Made by a program: the position numbers and the translations under genes | Assembly (NCBI GenBank): GCA_027405735.1 | Contig: JAPEHQ010000010.1 | Span: forward strand, 1,116,001-1,180,000 | Direction of reading: 5' to 3' | From: Mucor racemosus | Taxonomy: Eukaryota > Mucoromycota > Mucoromycetes > Mucorales > Mucoraceae | Length of the DNA stretch: 64,000 nt | Shown: positions 1-10,186 of the stretch, one piece after another | How positions within the stretch are numbered: position 1 is the stretch's first letter | How the letters are laid out: every line of letters starts with the position of its first letter | Notes under the pieces: model-generated | Database searches by the model: none | What the model was told of the DNA's origin: nothing | The model's input: only the letters and a program-made list of their open reading frames with translations

Positions 1-422
1 TTCATTGATCTGCCATTTTGCTGTTGCTGTGATACTTCCATAGGACGCATAGGACGCTCAAAATTTTGTCTGGGATTAGTTAAATGACGGTGAGGAGAGG
101 GTGAGACTGAATTAGCAGGAGTAGTAGTTGATGTATTAGTTGAATATTGACTCTTCTGTTGAGGAATTGGTGGTGGTGGGGACATTGGCTGATAAAGTTC
201 ATAAGGAATTTCATTCTGATTTCTATCATTATAAAAAGTATGAAATGCTGTTCTTGTTGGAGAAACCAAAGAAAAAATACTAGTAGAATGTTGAAGGACT
301 GGTGGTGAAATTGCTAAATGTGCTGCCTCTTTGCGACTGAAAGAAGATTGATTTGTGTCAATTTGTTGACGAAATATACTCTTAAACTTGACAGATCGTT
401 TTTGTTCAATGTTTTCAAGCAT
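1..422 (-). CDS. N-terminal part of unknown Pro/Gln/Ser-rich protein (partial, runs off the left edge)
   Basis: An uninterrupted minus-strand reading frame starts at ATG 422-420 and stays open for 140 codons to the window edge, so the C-terminus is missing. The protein begins MLENIEQKRSVKFKSIF and is rich in Ser, Thr, Gln and Pro, with a PPPP run near residue 84 and a QQQQ run near the edge. No signal peptide or membrane segment is visible. The composition suggests a disordered regulatory or scaffold region, which is inference only. I do not recognise the family. The region upstream of the ATG is AT-rich with short CT and A tracts, as expected for a 5' flank. The first ATG in the open frame was taken as start. 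Confidence 0.6.
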   Translation of the reverse strand, partial: MLENIEQKRSVKFKSIFRQQIDTNQSSFSRKEAAHLAISPPVLQHSTSIFSLVSPTRTAFHTFYNDRNQNEIPYELYQPMSPPPPIPQQKSQYSTNTSTTTPANSVSPSPHRHLTNPRQNFERPMRPMEVSQQQQNGRSM

Positions 423-1637
423 TTCTTTATTTTATTTGACTATTATTAAGGAGAGAGTGTGAGAAAAGTAGACAAAAAAAAAGGGAAAAAAGAGAATCAA
501 AGAGACAAAAAAAATTTTGAAGGCTGCCTTTTATACAACAGGAAAGACTTGTGTAAGTGTAGCGGGATGACCGATCTTCCGTTTTAGGGAGGGACCTCTT
601 TTTTTAGTTTGAGTGCTGTTTGCTAAATTCATGTAGCACCAACTCGGCGTTGTGTTGCAATATAACGATATTTGAATATTGTGATACAACATGGTATTGT
701 AACTCACGATTTCCATACTTTCTTGGTTTGCGTATACAATTCATCATCATTCTTTTTTTGCCCCAAAATATTTTGCTGTTGTGCATATAAGCCCTTTTCT
801 TTTTTTTTTTTTTTTCTATTAAAAGATTCAAGATATGGCATATTCTCATGTCAAAGGTAAGAATAATATGCTCATTTATAAGCCGAATTTATTTATAATA
901 ATATAACGCAATAAGTTTCTTTACGAAAAATTATGCGCTCATGTAATACTTGATTGCATGAACAGATGAGATTAACCATGCTGAAAACACAGGTTGCATT
1001 GTATTACTATTGAGTAATCACTACATAACAATATATATTCCAATTTATATAAAGTTTCATTAAATGACGAAAGTATTTGCTATTTGGATCTGGGTTCCTG
1101 GATAAATTCCTGATTTATTCATCCGTAAAAAAAAATTGATTTTCAAAAAGAAATTAATAAAATGGGATTGTTATTATTTTTCAGAGTATATTCGTTAGTA
1201 AAAGGTATATAAATTTTTGACAGCAATTAAGACTCTATTGAGTGTATATAATCTGTATAAGACGTAACATTTTGCATAGAATGTTTCCGGTTGAGCAATG
1301 ATTAAGTCTTACATTTACGGATGTTTTGGCTGAATACGGCTTAAAAGTATTAGTATATTGACTAATAGCTTTCAAAATACAAAGATGACATTTGTCGCAA
1401 AATCTACATTTCATTCCTCATCAATTAAAGAAAGGGTATCACTCAGCAGATTTAATAAAGTTAATTCGAATTGTAATTTATTTACGCATTGCTCCTTACA
1501 TATACCATTGAATTTATAATTTCAAAAACAATACAATTACTCATGCATTAACAAAGAGAGAGTGCTCATTGTCTTAAATACAAGTTTAAAATATCAACAG
1601 ACATCTACGCACACTACGTTAATCAGCAAAAACAAAA
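423..1637. other. Intergenic, no gene seen
   Basis: This AT-rich stretch has no convincing coding region. Short open frames near 531-860 overlap one another on both strands and include poly-T/poly-A runs, so they look fortuitous. It probably contains the promoter of the minus gene that starts at 422. Confidence 0.5.
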
Positions 1638-1709
1638 AGGTCTCACCGAGAATCGAACTCGGATCACCGGATTCAAAGACCGATATGATAACCATTACAC
1701 TATGAAACC
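1638..1709 (-). tRNA. tRNA-Gln (anticodon TTG)
   Basis: On the minus strand the sequence folds as a tRNA. The seven-base acceptor stem GGTTTCA pairs with TGAGACC, the loop CTTTGAA holds anticodon TTG, and the T arm carries GTTCGATTC, the internal B box for RNA polymerase III. The 31-39 position of the anticodon stem is a T-T mismatch. The layout resembles yeast tRNA-Gln. No intron is seen. An LTR-like repeat begins two bases upstream of the mature 5' end (at 1711). Confidence 0.92.
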
Positions 1710-1710
1710 A

Positions 1711-1941
1711 TGTTATGAATTATTTACTGTTATTCATAATAGATATTAATAAAATTAACTATTACTCACGTGATATATAGCACATGCCTTCAGATCTGTT
1801 CGGTAATTATTCATTACTAATTATGAGTATATAAGCTCATGTTGTACACTTCAATAATAAACTTAACTTCTTTCTAAATAAATATATTACTACTACATTT
1901 ATTAATGGTCGTTCCTTACAGACTAAACATATAAAACATAA
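1711..1941 (+). mobile_element. LTR-like element abutting tRNA-Gln (copy A)
   Basis: It starts TGTTAT directly upstream of the tRNA-Gln 5' end. It shares ordered blocks with 24975-25225, which lies in the same place next to tRNA-Tyr: CACGTGATATATA, CTGTTCG, TCATTACTA and GAGTATATAAGCTCATGTT, with a TATATAA box inside. The same orientation and the same one-base gap to the tRNA suggest the solo LTR of a retrotransposon that targets tRNA genes. The right end is unclear (an ATAAC-type end near 1936-1941 or a TTACA at 1916-1920), and no target duplication is visible. Confidence 0.55.
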
Positions 1942-1963
1942 CTAAAATACCTAATAGCCTTCA

Positions 1964-2344
1964 GCTATAGGTAGGAATGGGCTTCGATTCGAGTTTGAAT
2001 CGAGTTTTAACGGAAACGGCCATTCGATTCGAGTTGGAAAACGGCCCGTTCTTTTGTAACCCAGATAAAAAACGGGGTGGGAGCAAGTATTGGTTTGCCT
2101 TAAGGAGGCTGTTAATAGCAACATTGTCAAGTTAATATGGGATTATGAATTGATAATAGCATATTTGACAGTTTCACAACTTGAAGTATTTTTTCAATCC
2201 TGTTTTCGAGCTTAGCTAACAAAAAAAGAAAAGAAGAAACTCGAATACCCTCATTCGAGTTTGCATAAAAAACGGCCCGTTAAAGCAGTCAAACTCGGTT
2301 AACCGTAATACGATGTGTTGTTTGTGAAATCCTAGCTATAGGTA
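1964..2344. repeat. Element flanked by 11-base direct repeat AGCTATAGGTA
   Basis: The 11-mer AGCTATAGGTA occurs at 1964-1974 and again at about 2334-2344, bracketing about 360 bases. The interior has repeated TTCGAGTTTG-type words and ACGGCCCGTT words, with a higher GC content than its surroundings. The flanking repeat may be a target-site duplication of a SINE-like or other non-autonomous element. No coding frame is seen. Confidence 0.4.
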
Positions 2345-2669
2345 CATAACAGTTATGACAAAAATGTCAGATACAAATATATAGATTTAGTATGTAATAG
2401 ATGGATATTATAGTATTGTAATTAAATATATAGTAATGCGAATATATTATTGTCTTACAACAGCGGAATACGGTATAGTTAATATACGCTCATACGCTCA
2501 TATTACCTTGCGGGATACAATGATAGAACTCGCATAATAAATTAAAAGCCATCACATTTGAAACCGTGCCATGCAATTCAAATAAGAGATTATAAATATA
2601 AACCATAATAGGTCAAAAGTAAAAGCATATTTAGTTCAAAACGCTTGCAACAATTCAATTATGTTGTCG

Positions 2670-3185
2670 TATATTTTCAGGATTGATAAATAGTACTTAA
2701 AAAAGAATAATACAATTATAAAAGAATGAGTAATTAATCAGTTCTTCAACTGTATAATAAAAACAAGATCTCGTTTATTTAGATATAAAAGTATGGCCTT
2801 TTATATTGATTTGACATTGAGATCCTGAGATGTAGTTTAAGGCACTATTAAACCATTGGATCTGTTTGATAGTAATCTATGGATTGAAATGGATCAATCA
2901 TAATTTAACCGTTCTTGCAGAGCTTATGAGTTGTCTTGTTTTAATGCTGCGCTAAATATGCTTGGATGTTGATTTGATAGCTACATGATTGGTTAACTGT
3001 TGGGATGAAATAATGTGGTGTCATAATTGAGGTCAAAGCGTTCTTGGTAATTACTGGATTAAACTTGATACGCTAGGAGTTTTTTATATCCGATATCAAG
3101 ACTTGCACTTCAATACATGTCGTAGTCAATAGATTGTAAGATGTATTGATACTGTAGAAGGTGATAATGTATGATACTAGTAGGT
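2670..3185 (+). repeat. Dispersed repeat Z, copy 1
   Basis: About 510 bases match 23205-23715 in the same orientation with scattered substitutions and small indels. Long shared words include AAGTATGGCCTTTTATATTG, GAGATCCTGAGATGTA and CAATACATGTCGTAGTCAAT. No long open frame is present. The ends are not defined well enough to say whether it is an LTR or another non-coding element. Confidence 0.7.
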
Positions 3186-3793
3186 GGAATACAACATATG
3201 TTAATCAACCTGGTTTATCATCTCTTGCTCATTCAATCGCTATACTGTATTTGATTTTAATATTTTGTTTATACTGCTAATCGACTCGTTCGTCCATTAG
3301 AGTTAACTCAACATTCTTGATTAGTGTATCTATAATGACAGTCCATTATTAGCTCATGGTATGCAAAACTATTAAAAGGGGTCGCCTAATCTCAAATTTA
3401 TTTAATTCGGCTGCTGTTGCTAAACTAGCATCAAATTAGTTGTTGTGTTGACTCGCAATAAAGTAAGATGTTTTATCAAGTACGATGTTGGCGTCCAATG
3501 TATTTCAGTTAAATTGAACATATTATAGAGATATGGTTCATGCAGAGATCTATAAATGTGAGAGAGCTCAGATCTATATAAACACAAAAAAATGATCCAA
3601 ATTGTGGTGCTTCGTCGACCTGCACAAGATTTTTTTGTGGCAATACCTGGTGGCTCAAGCGTGATTTAGGCATTTAATTGATTGTTATAACGGATAATAA
3701 ATTCAATGTCATTTATTAAATGGGTAAATGTAAATGTATAAACCAAAGCTTACTTTTGAATGAAAGTACTAATTATTATGATGAACATGAATA
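3186..3793. other. Intergenic, no gene seen
   Basis: AT-rich sequence between repeat Z and the MITE. No open frame longer than about 25 codons looks gene-like. Confidence 0.5.
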
Positions 3794-3941
3794 CACTATG
3801 AAAAAAAAAATCCTTTAATTCTCTTAATTATGCCACATTAAGGAAAATAAGACAAAATTTAAAAAAATAAGCAGTGTAAATTTTCTTATTTTCCTTAATG
3901 TGGCACAATTAAGAGAATTAAGAGATTTTTTGTTCATAGTG
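3794..3941. mobile_element. 148-base MITE with about 57-base terminal inverted repeats
   Basis: The left end begins CACTATGAAAAAAAAAATC and the right end reads as its near-perfect inverse (CACTATGAACAAAAAATC). The inverted match continues for about 57 bases through TCTTAATT and CCACATTAAGGAAAATAAG, leaving a short central spacer. This is the structure of a non-autonomous DNA transposon. The flanking dinucleotides are TA on the left and TT on the right, so a TA duplication is possible but not intact. It sits exactly at the outer tip of the left arm of the giant inverted repeat. Confidence 0.8.
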
Positions 3942-3945
3942 TTAA

Positions 3946-4050
3946 GTTGGTTCTGGTAAAGCATTAAATGAATTGGCTTGGGACAAAAAGGGTAAAAAGG
4001 TGGTAATAGGTTCCAGTGATGGCCATGTTTATGTTTATGATGTTGGAGAG
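3946..4050 (+). pseudogene. Dynein intermediate chain exon fragment (WD40), left copy
   Basis: A 35-codon frame reads VGSGKALNELAWD, then GSSDGHVYVYDVGE, and is followed at 4051 by GTAAAAC, a possible intron donor. From remembered family sequence this matches the last WD40 blade of cytoplasmic dynein intermediate chain (DYNC1I), just before its C-terminus. No other part of that protein is nearby, the upstream frame is closed by TAA, and a MITE ends five bases away. It is therefore a gene fragment carried at the tip of the inverted repeat. Confidence 0.6.
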
Positions 4051-5277
4051 GTAAAACTAAAACTTAATGTAAATCACCTCTAGCGCATTAATTATAAAGC
4101 AAGACTGTATTATCATCAAATAAACTATCACACAATATTAACATGTATAAATATTTACAGTAGTAATAAGCTTGAAACAAGTGGGTACAGTATTGTAAAC
4201 TCTTGAAAAAGTTCTCAAGTATTATAAAATCTCTTATTGTTAAGACTTACAAGGCTTATAAGCGGAATATTAATTTCGAAAATTATTCTTGTCCAGATCA
4301 TCAATTTTGACATTTTTTATTTTTTTTTTTCTGTTTTTGTAAATCTAGAGTTAATTATACTACCAATTATAAAAACAAAAAATATACACATGTACCAAAT
4401 TTAGTGCTCTATTTGCTCAATAAAAAGTAACAAACATTTTTATTGCAAAATATTACATGAAAATCCTTTAATCAAAAAACCGTTTTTGGGGCAAAAATGC
4501 AAATTTTCATTACTTGACATTTAATATTAAGCTTTTATAAAATGCGTATTAACTATGCCTACAATTTTCTCTCACAATGTAGTATATTTAAACATCGATT
4601 TTGGTATCAAAATTTGATTTTTCTATTTTTTGATCTAAATCATGAGCGTTGGTAAGGGTAAAATGAGCCCCGAAAATGTCCGCTACAAAGTCTGAGTTTT
4701 CAGACCATACATGATTAAATATAAGAAAAGTAAAAAAAAAAAAAAAAGCTTTTTTATTTAAAACTTATTTATACCATGGTATAAGAGACTTAGCCGTTCA
4801 ATCTTTGTATGCTCAATTACGGCATCGCTCTACGGGCTCGCTTTTGCAATTTTTTAATGAATGTATGATATGGCAGACGATTTTTCTGGTAGAAAACTTT
4901 TATGTTTCTATTATAGTAACATATATTGCCTATTTTGCTTAGTTGATAGTTCAGGCGCTGTAATGCTGCTTTTACATTGGCTGAAATGAGCAATTTAGCA
5001 GGGTTTTAATTGCGCTAAATGATGTAATGCCTTGAAAATCTTTTTATACGTGTATTGTTTATCTCTTTTTGTTTTCATATTTCAAGGATATATTCACCGT
5101 TTAAGAAGGCATATCAGACTATCAAGCTAGTATTCTTTTCTTGTATCTGAATACACATGCTAACATAAGGGACTAATGTTTTTAATAAAGGTAGCAGTCG
5201 CTATATTAGAGAATGATATTTCCATTTAACCGCATTCTAAGATCAAATATCATTATTTACTACTGTAGCGTTGGACG

Positions 5278-5556
5278 TGTAATGATCTGTAATTTTGTAC
5301 TAGCAAAGGTGGAGGATAATAATATGCTTATAGATATTATTCTTGTTATTATAAATTGGCAATCACTGGATTGATGAAGGTTGGTGTTCTTATCTGTAAA
5401 TTATATATTTATTAGTGAATAAATAGAAGTAAAGGGAGTGTAACAAAACAGATAAATCTACAAGGGATCATGTGATGATTTCCTTGTAGTACTTATATAA
5501 GGAATGAGGCAAGATTTTAGATGAATGATACTGAAATGTTTGACCCATGCATTACA
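5278..5556 (+). mobile_element. Solo LTR, 279 bases, with 5-base target duplication (left arm copy)
   Basis: It begins TGTAATGATC and ends GCATTACA, so the termini are inverted TGTAAT/ATTACA. It is flanked by GGACG at 5273-5277 and 5557-5561, a perfect 5-base target-site duplication. An internal TATATAAGGAATGAGG block could be the LTR TATA box. The mirror copy is at 6804-7082 and a diverged relative at 50945-51294. No internal retrotransposon coding region is present. Confidence 0.88.
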
Positions 5557-5868
5557 GGACGTATTTCTTGATTGCCAGATTAAATTGAAGGCAATGATAT
5601 TTATATCTACTCAATGAAAAGCTAGAACTGGCTACAAACCTATAAAAATGTTCCAGAAAAGTGATGAAATTTTAAATGATATAGAAACAAAAAAAAATAA
5701 TCAAATGGTTTGTCTAATAACCATAGTTTCGATTGTAGCTACTGTATACTTGAAAACAAATCTTTTTTCAGCTGAAGATTGTAAACTAAAGTAGTAAGTA
5801 TAAGGAAGGTTATTTTTTGTTTAAATTTTATGTGTGATAAAGTAACATCTATAGTCTTAGATTTGGCT

Positions 5869-6496
5869 TGCATATAAATTTAAGCAGTAAATGTTATTTA
5901 AGTTTATGCTCGAGCAAAAACCATTGCTGCTGCTATAAACATTATAGTTATAAACGTTTAGGATAGACTAGATTAACGAGCATTATGGATTACATAATGG
6001 AAATAGGATTGATGGCATCATAATTCACTTTTAGAGTTATAAATGGATTATCCAGACTTGGTCGTAGATGCGGGGGATATGATGAATGATGCTGTAAACT
6101 TTATTTCAACACTACAGCCGACCTGTGCTGCACACTATAGCCTAAGCTGTTGTGCCCACTGAATATGGTTAAAAAGATAACGCTATGCACATGGGCACAA
6201 CAAAAGAAACCGCACACGAGCACAACCCTACGCATGTATGTGCAAAATTATAGATTTTGTCCATGGGCATGACATTAATCCCATGTGTGCATAATAGTAA
6301 AATTTCTCATAAGCATATCATTATCCATATTTGTGCATAATAATAAAATCTGACCATGAGCATTAATGAACTGATTGTATGGTCACAAATTGGTTTGTAC
6401 ATGAGCATCATGCCGCTCTCAAAATTACGTTGAATTTTTTTACTGGCATGGGTTTTTAAATTACATTTGCTTTTATTAATATAAATTATAGACAAT
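5869..6496. other. Spacer of the giant inverted repeat
   Basis: About 630 bases separate the two arms. The left part (5869-6111) is unique AT-rich sequence and the right part is dispersed repeat R copy A, which ends where arm homology begins. Confidence 0.7.
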
Positions 6497-6497
6497 A
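6112..6497 (-). repeat. Dispersed repeat R, copy A
   Basis: It is the reverse complement of 9766-10186. Shared words include TTGTGCCCA, CATGGGCATGACATTAAT, GCACACTATAG and TAAAAGCAAATGTAATTT. The element is full of variants of TGCNCATG and GCACA, giving it a distinctive periodic texture. An open frame on the minus strand (6307-6495) is not conserved as protein in the other copy, so it is probably non-coding. Confidence 0.75.
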
Positions 6498-6803
6498 CAA
6501 ATCTAAGATTATAGATTTTACTTTATCACTCATAAATTTAAACAAATTAACCTTCTTTAAACTTACTACTTTAGTTTACAATCTTCAGCTGAAAAAAGAT
6601 TTGTTTTCAAGTATACAGTAGCTACAATCGAAACTATGGTTATTAGACAAACCATTTGATTATTTTTTTTTGTTTCTATATCATTTAAAATTTCATCACT
6701 TTTCTGGAACATTTTTATAGGTTTGTAGCCAGTTCTAGCTTTTCATTGAGTAGATATAAATATCATTGCCTTCAATTTAATCTGGCAATCAAGAAATACG
6801 TCC

Positions 6804-7082
6804 TGTAATGCATGGGTCAAACATTTCAGTATCATTCATCTAAAATCTTGCCTCATTCCTTATATAAGTACTACAAGGAAATCATCACATGATCCCTTGT
6901 AGATTTATCTGTTTTGTTACACTCCCTTTACTTCTATTTATTCACTAATAAATATATAATTTACAGATAAGAACACCAACCTTCATCAATCCAGTGATTG
7001 CCAATTTATAATAACAAGAATAATATCTATAAGCATATTATTATCCTCCACCTTTGCTAGTACAAAATTACAGATCATTACA
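6804..7082 (-). mobile_element. Solo LTR, mirror copy in right arm
   Basis: 279 bases, TGTAATGCAT to GATCATTACA, flanked on both sides by CGTCC, the complement of the GGACG duplication around the left copy. The same LTR at the same site with the same target duplication shows that the LTR was inserted before the arm was duplicated. Confidence 0.88.
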
Positions 7083-8309
7083 CGTCCAACGCTACAGTAG
7101 TAAATAATGATATTTGATCTTAGAATGCGGTTAAATGGAAATATCATTCTCTAATATAGCGACTGCTACCTTTATTAAAAACATTAGTCCCTTATGTTAG
7201 CATGTGTATTCAGATACAAGAAAAGAATACTAGCTTGATAGTCTGATATGCCTTCTTAAACGGTGAATATATCCTTGAAATATGAAAACAAAAAGAGATA
7301 AACAATACACGTATAAAAAGATTTTCAAGGCATTACATCATTTAGCGCAATTAAAACCCTGCTAAATTGCTCATTTCAGCCAATGTAAAAGCAGCATTAC
7401 AGCGCCTGAACTATCAACTAAGCAAAATAGGCAATATATGTTACTATAATAGAAACATAAAAGTTTTCTACCAGAAAAATCGTCTGCCATATCATACATT
7501 CATTAAAAAATTGCAAAAGCGAGCCCGTAGAGCGATGCCGTAATTGAGCATACAAAGATTGAACGGCTAAGTCTCTTATACCATGGTATAAATAAGTTTT
7601 AAATAAAAAAGCTTTTTTTTTTTTTTTTACTTTTCTTATATTTAATCATGTATGGTCTGAAAACTCAGACTTTGTAGCGGACATTTTCGGGGCTCATTTT
7701 ACCCTTACCAACGCTCATGATTTAGATCAAAAAATAGAAAAATCAAATTTTGATACCAAAATCGATGTTTAAATATACTACATTGTGAGAGAAAATTGTA
7801 GGCATAGTTAATACGCATTTTATAAAAGCTTAATATTAAATGTCAAGTAATGAAAATTTGCATTTTTGCCCCAAAAACGGTTTTTTGATTAAAGGATTTT
7901 CATGTAATATTTTGCAATAAAAATGTTTGTTACTTTTTATTGAGCAAATAGAGCACTAAATTTGGTACATGTGTATATTTTTTGTTTTTATAATTGGTAG
8001 TATAATTAACTCTAGATTTACAAAAACAGAAAAAAAAAATTAAAAAATGTCAAAATTGATGATCTGGACAAGAATAATTTTCGAAATTAATATTCCGCTT
8101 ATAAGCCTTGTAAGTCTTAACAATAAGAGATTTTATAATACTTGAGAACTTTTTCAAGAGTTTACAATACTGTACCCACTTGTTTCAAGCTTATTACTAC
8201 TGTAAATATTTATACATGTTAATATTGTGTGATAGTTTATTTGATGATAATACAGTCTTGCTTTATAATTAATGCGCTAGAGGTGATTTACATTAAGTTT
8301 TAGTTTTAC

Positions 8310-8414
8310 CTCTCCAACATCATAAACATAAACATGGCCATCACTGGAACCTATTACCACCTTTTTACCCTTTTTGTCCCAAGCCAATTCATTTAATGCT
8401 TTACCAGAACAAAC
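8310..8414 (-). pseudogene. Dynein intermediate chain exon fragment (WD40), right copy
   Basis: Mirror of 3946-4050 on the minus strand, with the same 35-codon frame ending YVYDVGE followed by GTAAAAC. Its upstream minus-strand flank (above 8414) differs from the left copy and has stops in this frame, so this too is a fragment. Confidence 0.6.
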
Positions 8415-8417
8415 TTA

Positions 8418-9765
8418 CTTTTTACCTATAAAAATTTTTTTATTAATAAAATCAACTATTAATAATAACAAGCTAATAAGTGATAATTATGATGTACCTT
8501 TAATAGTTGGTAGTGATACACAAGACAACACCTTGTTTTTCTCTTTTTAGCTGTTGGCCACTAAATAGAAATAAATGCTTTTTAGAAACTAAATAGACCA
8601 ACATGGTTTTATTCATTCATTCAAATCAACTCAATACTATACATACTTTTATAATCTCCAGTTTTTCTCCAGGTAGATATCGACTTTTGACCAAAAAAGC
8701 ATTGATTATGACGTAGATAATGGAACAAAATGATTAAATCTTGGACGCTTTTTTTGTTCGAGAAAGATATTATAACGTGCCCTAACAGTAACAGTTAATA
8801 ATTTATTTACAAATAAACAGTAGGAAAAACATTTACTTGTGCCTGCTATTTAATTTCAATTTATAAAAAAATATTAGTCTTTTTGTTGTAGTTTTAAACG
8901 TAAATAAGAGAGCTGAGGAAAGAGTAGGGAAGAAAAAAGATTTTGTGTGCTACAAACAGGAGTTTACAAAGGCATAAATACTTTTAGTGTTACCAAACAG
9001 GTTGTTGTCGTTGTTCCCATTTGGTCCTCGAAAGAAGAACATGGGCAGAACTCTTTCAAACCCCAAATTTCAAATTGATATATCTCGTCATCAATAAGGC
9101 AATTCTTTTGAATCAGAGTAACTCACATCTGTTTTAAACCATTCAAATTACCTTCGCTATTAATTATATTATGATTGATATACTGTACTTTAATAAATTG
9201 ACTAAAAAACCTTGATCTCATTGCTCTGCTTATCTGGACTGCCTGATCTGCACAAAATTTTTTATTCTGCCCAGCTGTGCAGATCATTATGCCCATGGAA
9301 AGCATAGTTCGGCCGAGGTGCAATATTGGGAATTGGTAGGAGTGGCTTTGTGCCAATTAATTCAAGGGTTGGGATATTCTTTGAGAATCAGCCAATTAGG
9401 AATAGGTATGGCACACTCTACACGAGCTGATTTATGATGTAGAAGAATCCTTAATTCTATTGTTCCATCAAGAATATTCTGTATATACTTAACTTTGGAT
9501 CTCTTGCTTTTACTGGCTCTGGTAAACTTGGATATCCATCCTATCTATATCCGCGCTCCTAAAACATATAAATACATGACCCATTATACATTTGATTAGA
9601 GCTTATCTTATGTTTTCCTTACGAAATATGTGCAATAAATATATTTTAGTTTTTTGGTCTTCATTTCGTATATCTAAACAATAAATATATTTACAAGTAA
9701 TGGTAAGCGTAGATATATTGGCTCTTGTATGTACTGTATTGCTCTACATCAACAGCGTATTGAAT
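8418..9765. other. Intergenic with possible degraded coding traces
   Basis: No intact gene. On the minus strand between about 9360 and 9550 two overlapping frames read protein-like phrases (GYPSLPEPVKARD, then ILDGTIELRILLHH) separated by a frame change and closed by stops. A further minus frame at 9123-9356 follows a stop. These could be remains of a decayed gene, but I cannot assign a family. Confidence 0.3.
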
Positions 9766-10186
9766 TATATTGTCTATAATCTATATTAATAAAAGCAAAT
9801 GTAATTTAAAAACCTATTTCAGTAAAAAAATGCATGGAGTTTTGAGAACGGCACGATGCTTATGTACAGACTAATTTATGCCCATACGATCAGCTCATTA
9901 TGCTCATGATTAGATTTTATTATTATGCACAAATAGGGATAATGGTATGCTTATGGGCAATTCTACTATTATGCACATATGGAATTAATGTCATGCCCAT
10001 GGACAGAATCTATAATTCTGAACATACAGGCTTAGCGTTGTGCTCGTGTGTAGTTTCTTTTGTTGTGCCCATGTGCATCTTGTTATTTTTTTAGCCATAT
10101 TCAGTGGGCACAACAGCTCAGGCTATAGTGTGCAGCCCACCTGGACACAACGAAATTATCTTGTGCAGCACAGGTCAGCCATAATA
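9766..10186 (+). repeat. Dispersed repeat R, copy B
   Basis: Inverse-orientation relative of 6112-6497, with about 35 extra bases near 10137-10171. The open frame at 9900-10094 lies inside it and is not maintained in copy A, so it is not called as a gene. Confidence 0.75.

Larger units (their letters stand above)
3943..5868 (+). repeat. Left arm of 4.5 kb giant inverted repeat
   Basis: This arm is repeated in reverse complement at 6497-8417. At anchors 3946, 4050, 5278, 5556 and 5771 the mirrored position is always 12360 minus the coordinate, so there is no net indel over 1.8 kb, and long stretches are base-for-base identical by eye. Only the innermost 60-70 bases have diverged. It contains a dynein-intermediate-chain exon fragment at its tip and a solo LTR with target duplication. 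No intact gene is inside. Confidence 0.9.
6497..8417 (-). repeat. Right arm of 4.5 kb giant inverted repeat
   Basis: Reverse complement of 3943-5868 (mirrored coordinates add to 12360). It lacks the MITE found at the outer end of the left arm. Homology stops within a few bases of the position matching the MITE boundary. Confidence 0.9.

Noticed and set aside
604..860. Open frames on both strands near the left edge
   Set aside because: They overlap each other, include long Lys or Phe homopolymers from A/T runs and show no protein-like pattern.
2684..3220. TGATAAA...TTTATCA as LTR ends for repeat Z copy 1
   Set aside because: The flanks do not form a target duplication and copy 2 does not keep the right end.
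9900..10094. 64-residue open frame on plus
   Set aside because: It lies in dispersed repeat R and is not maintained as a protein in the inverse copy; it is Cys/Met/Leu-rich because of the repeated TGCNCATG word.
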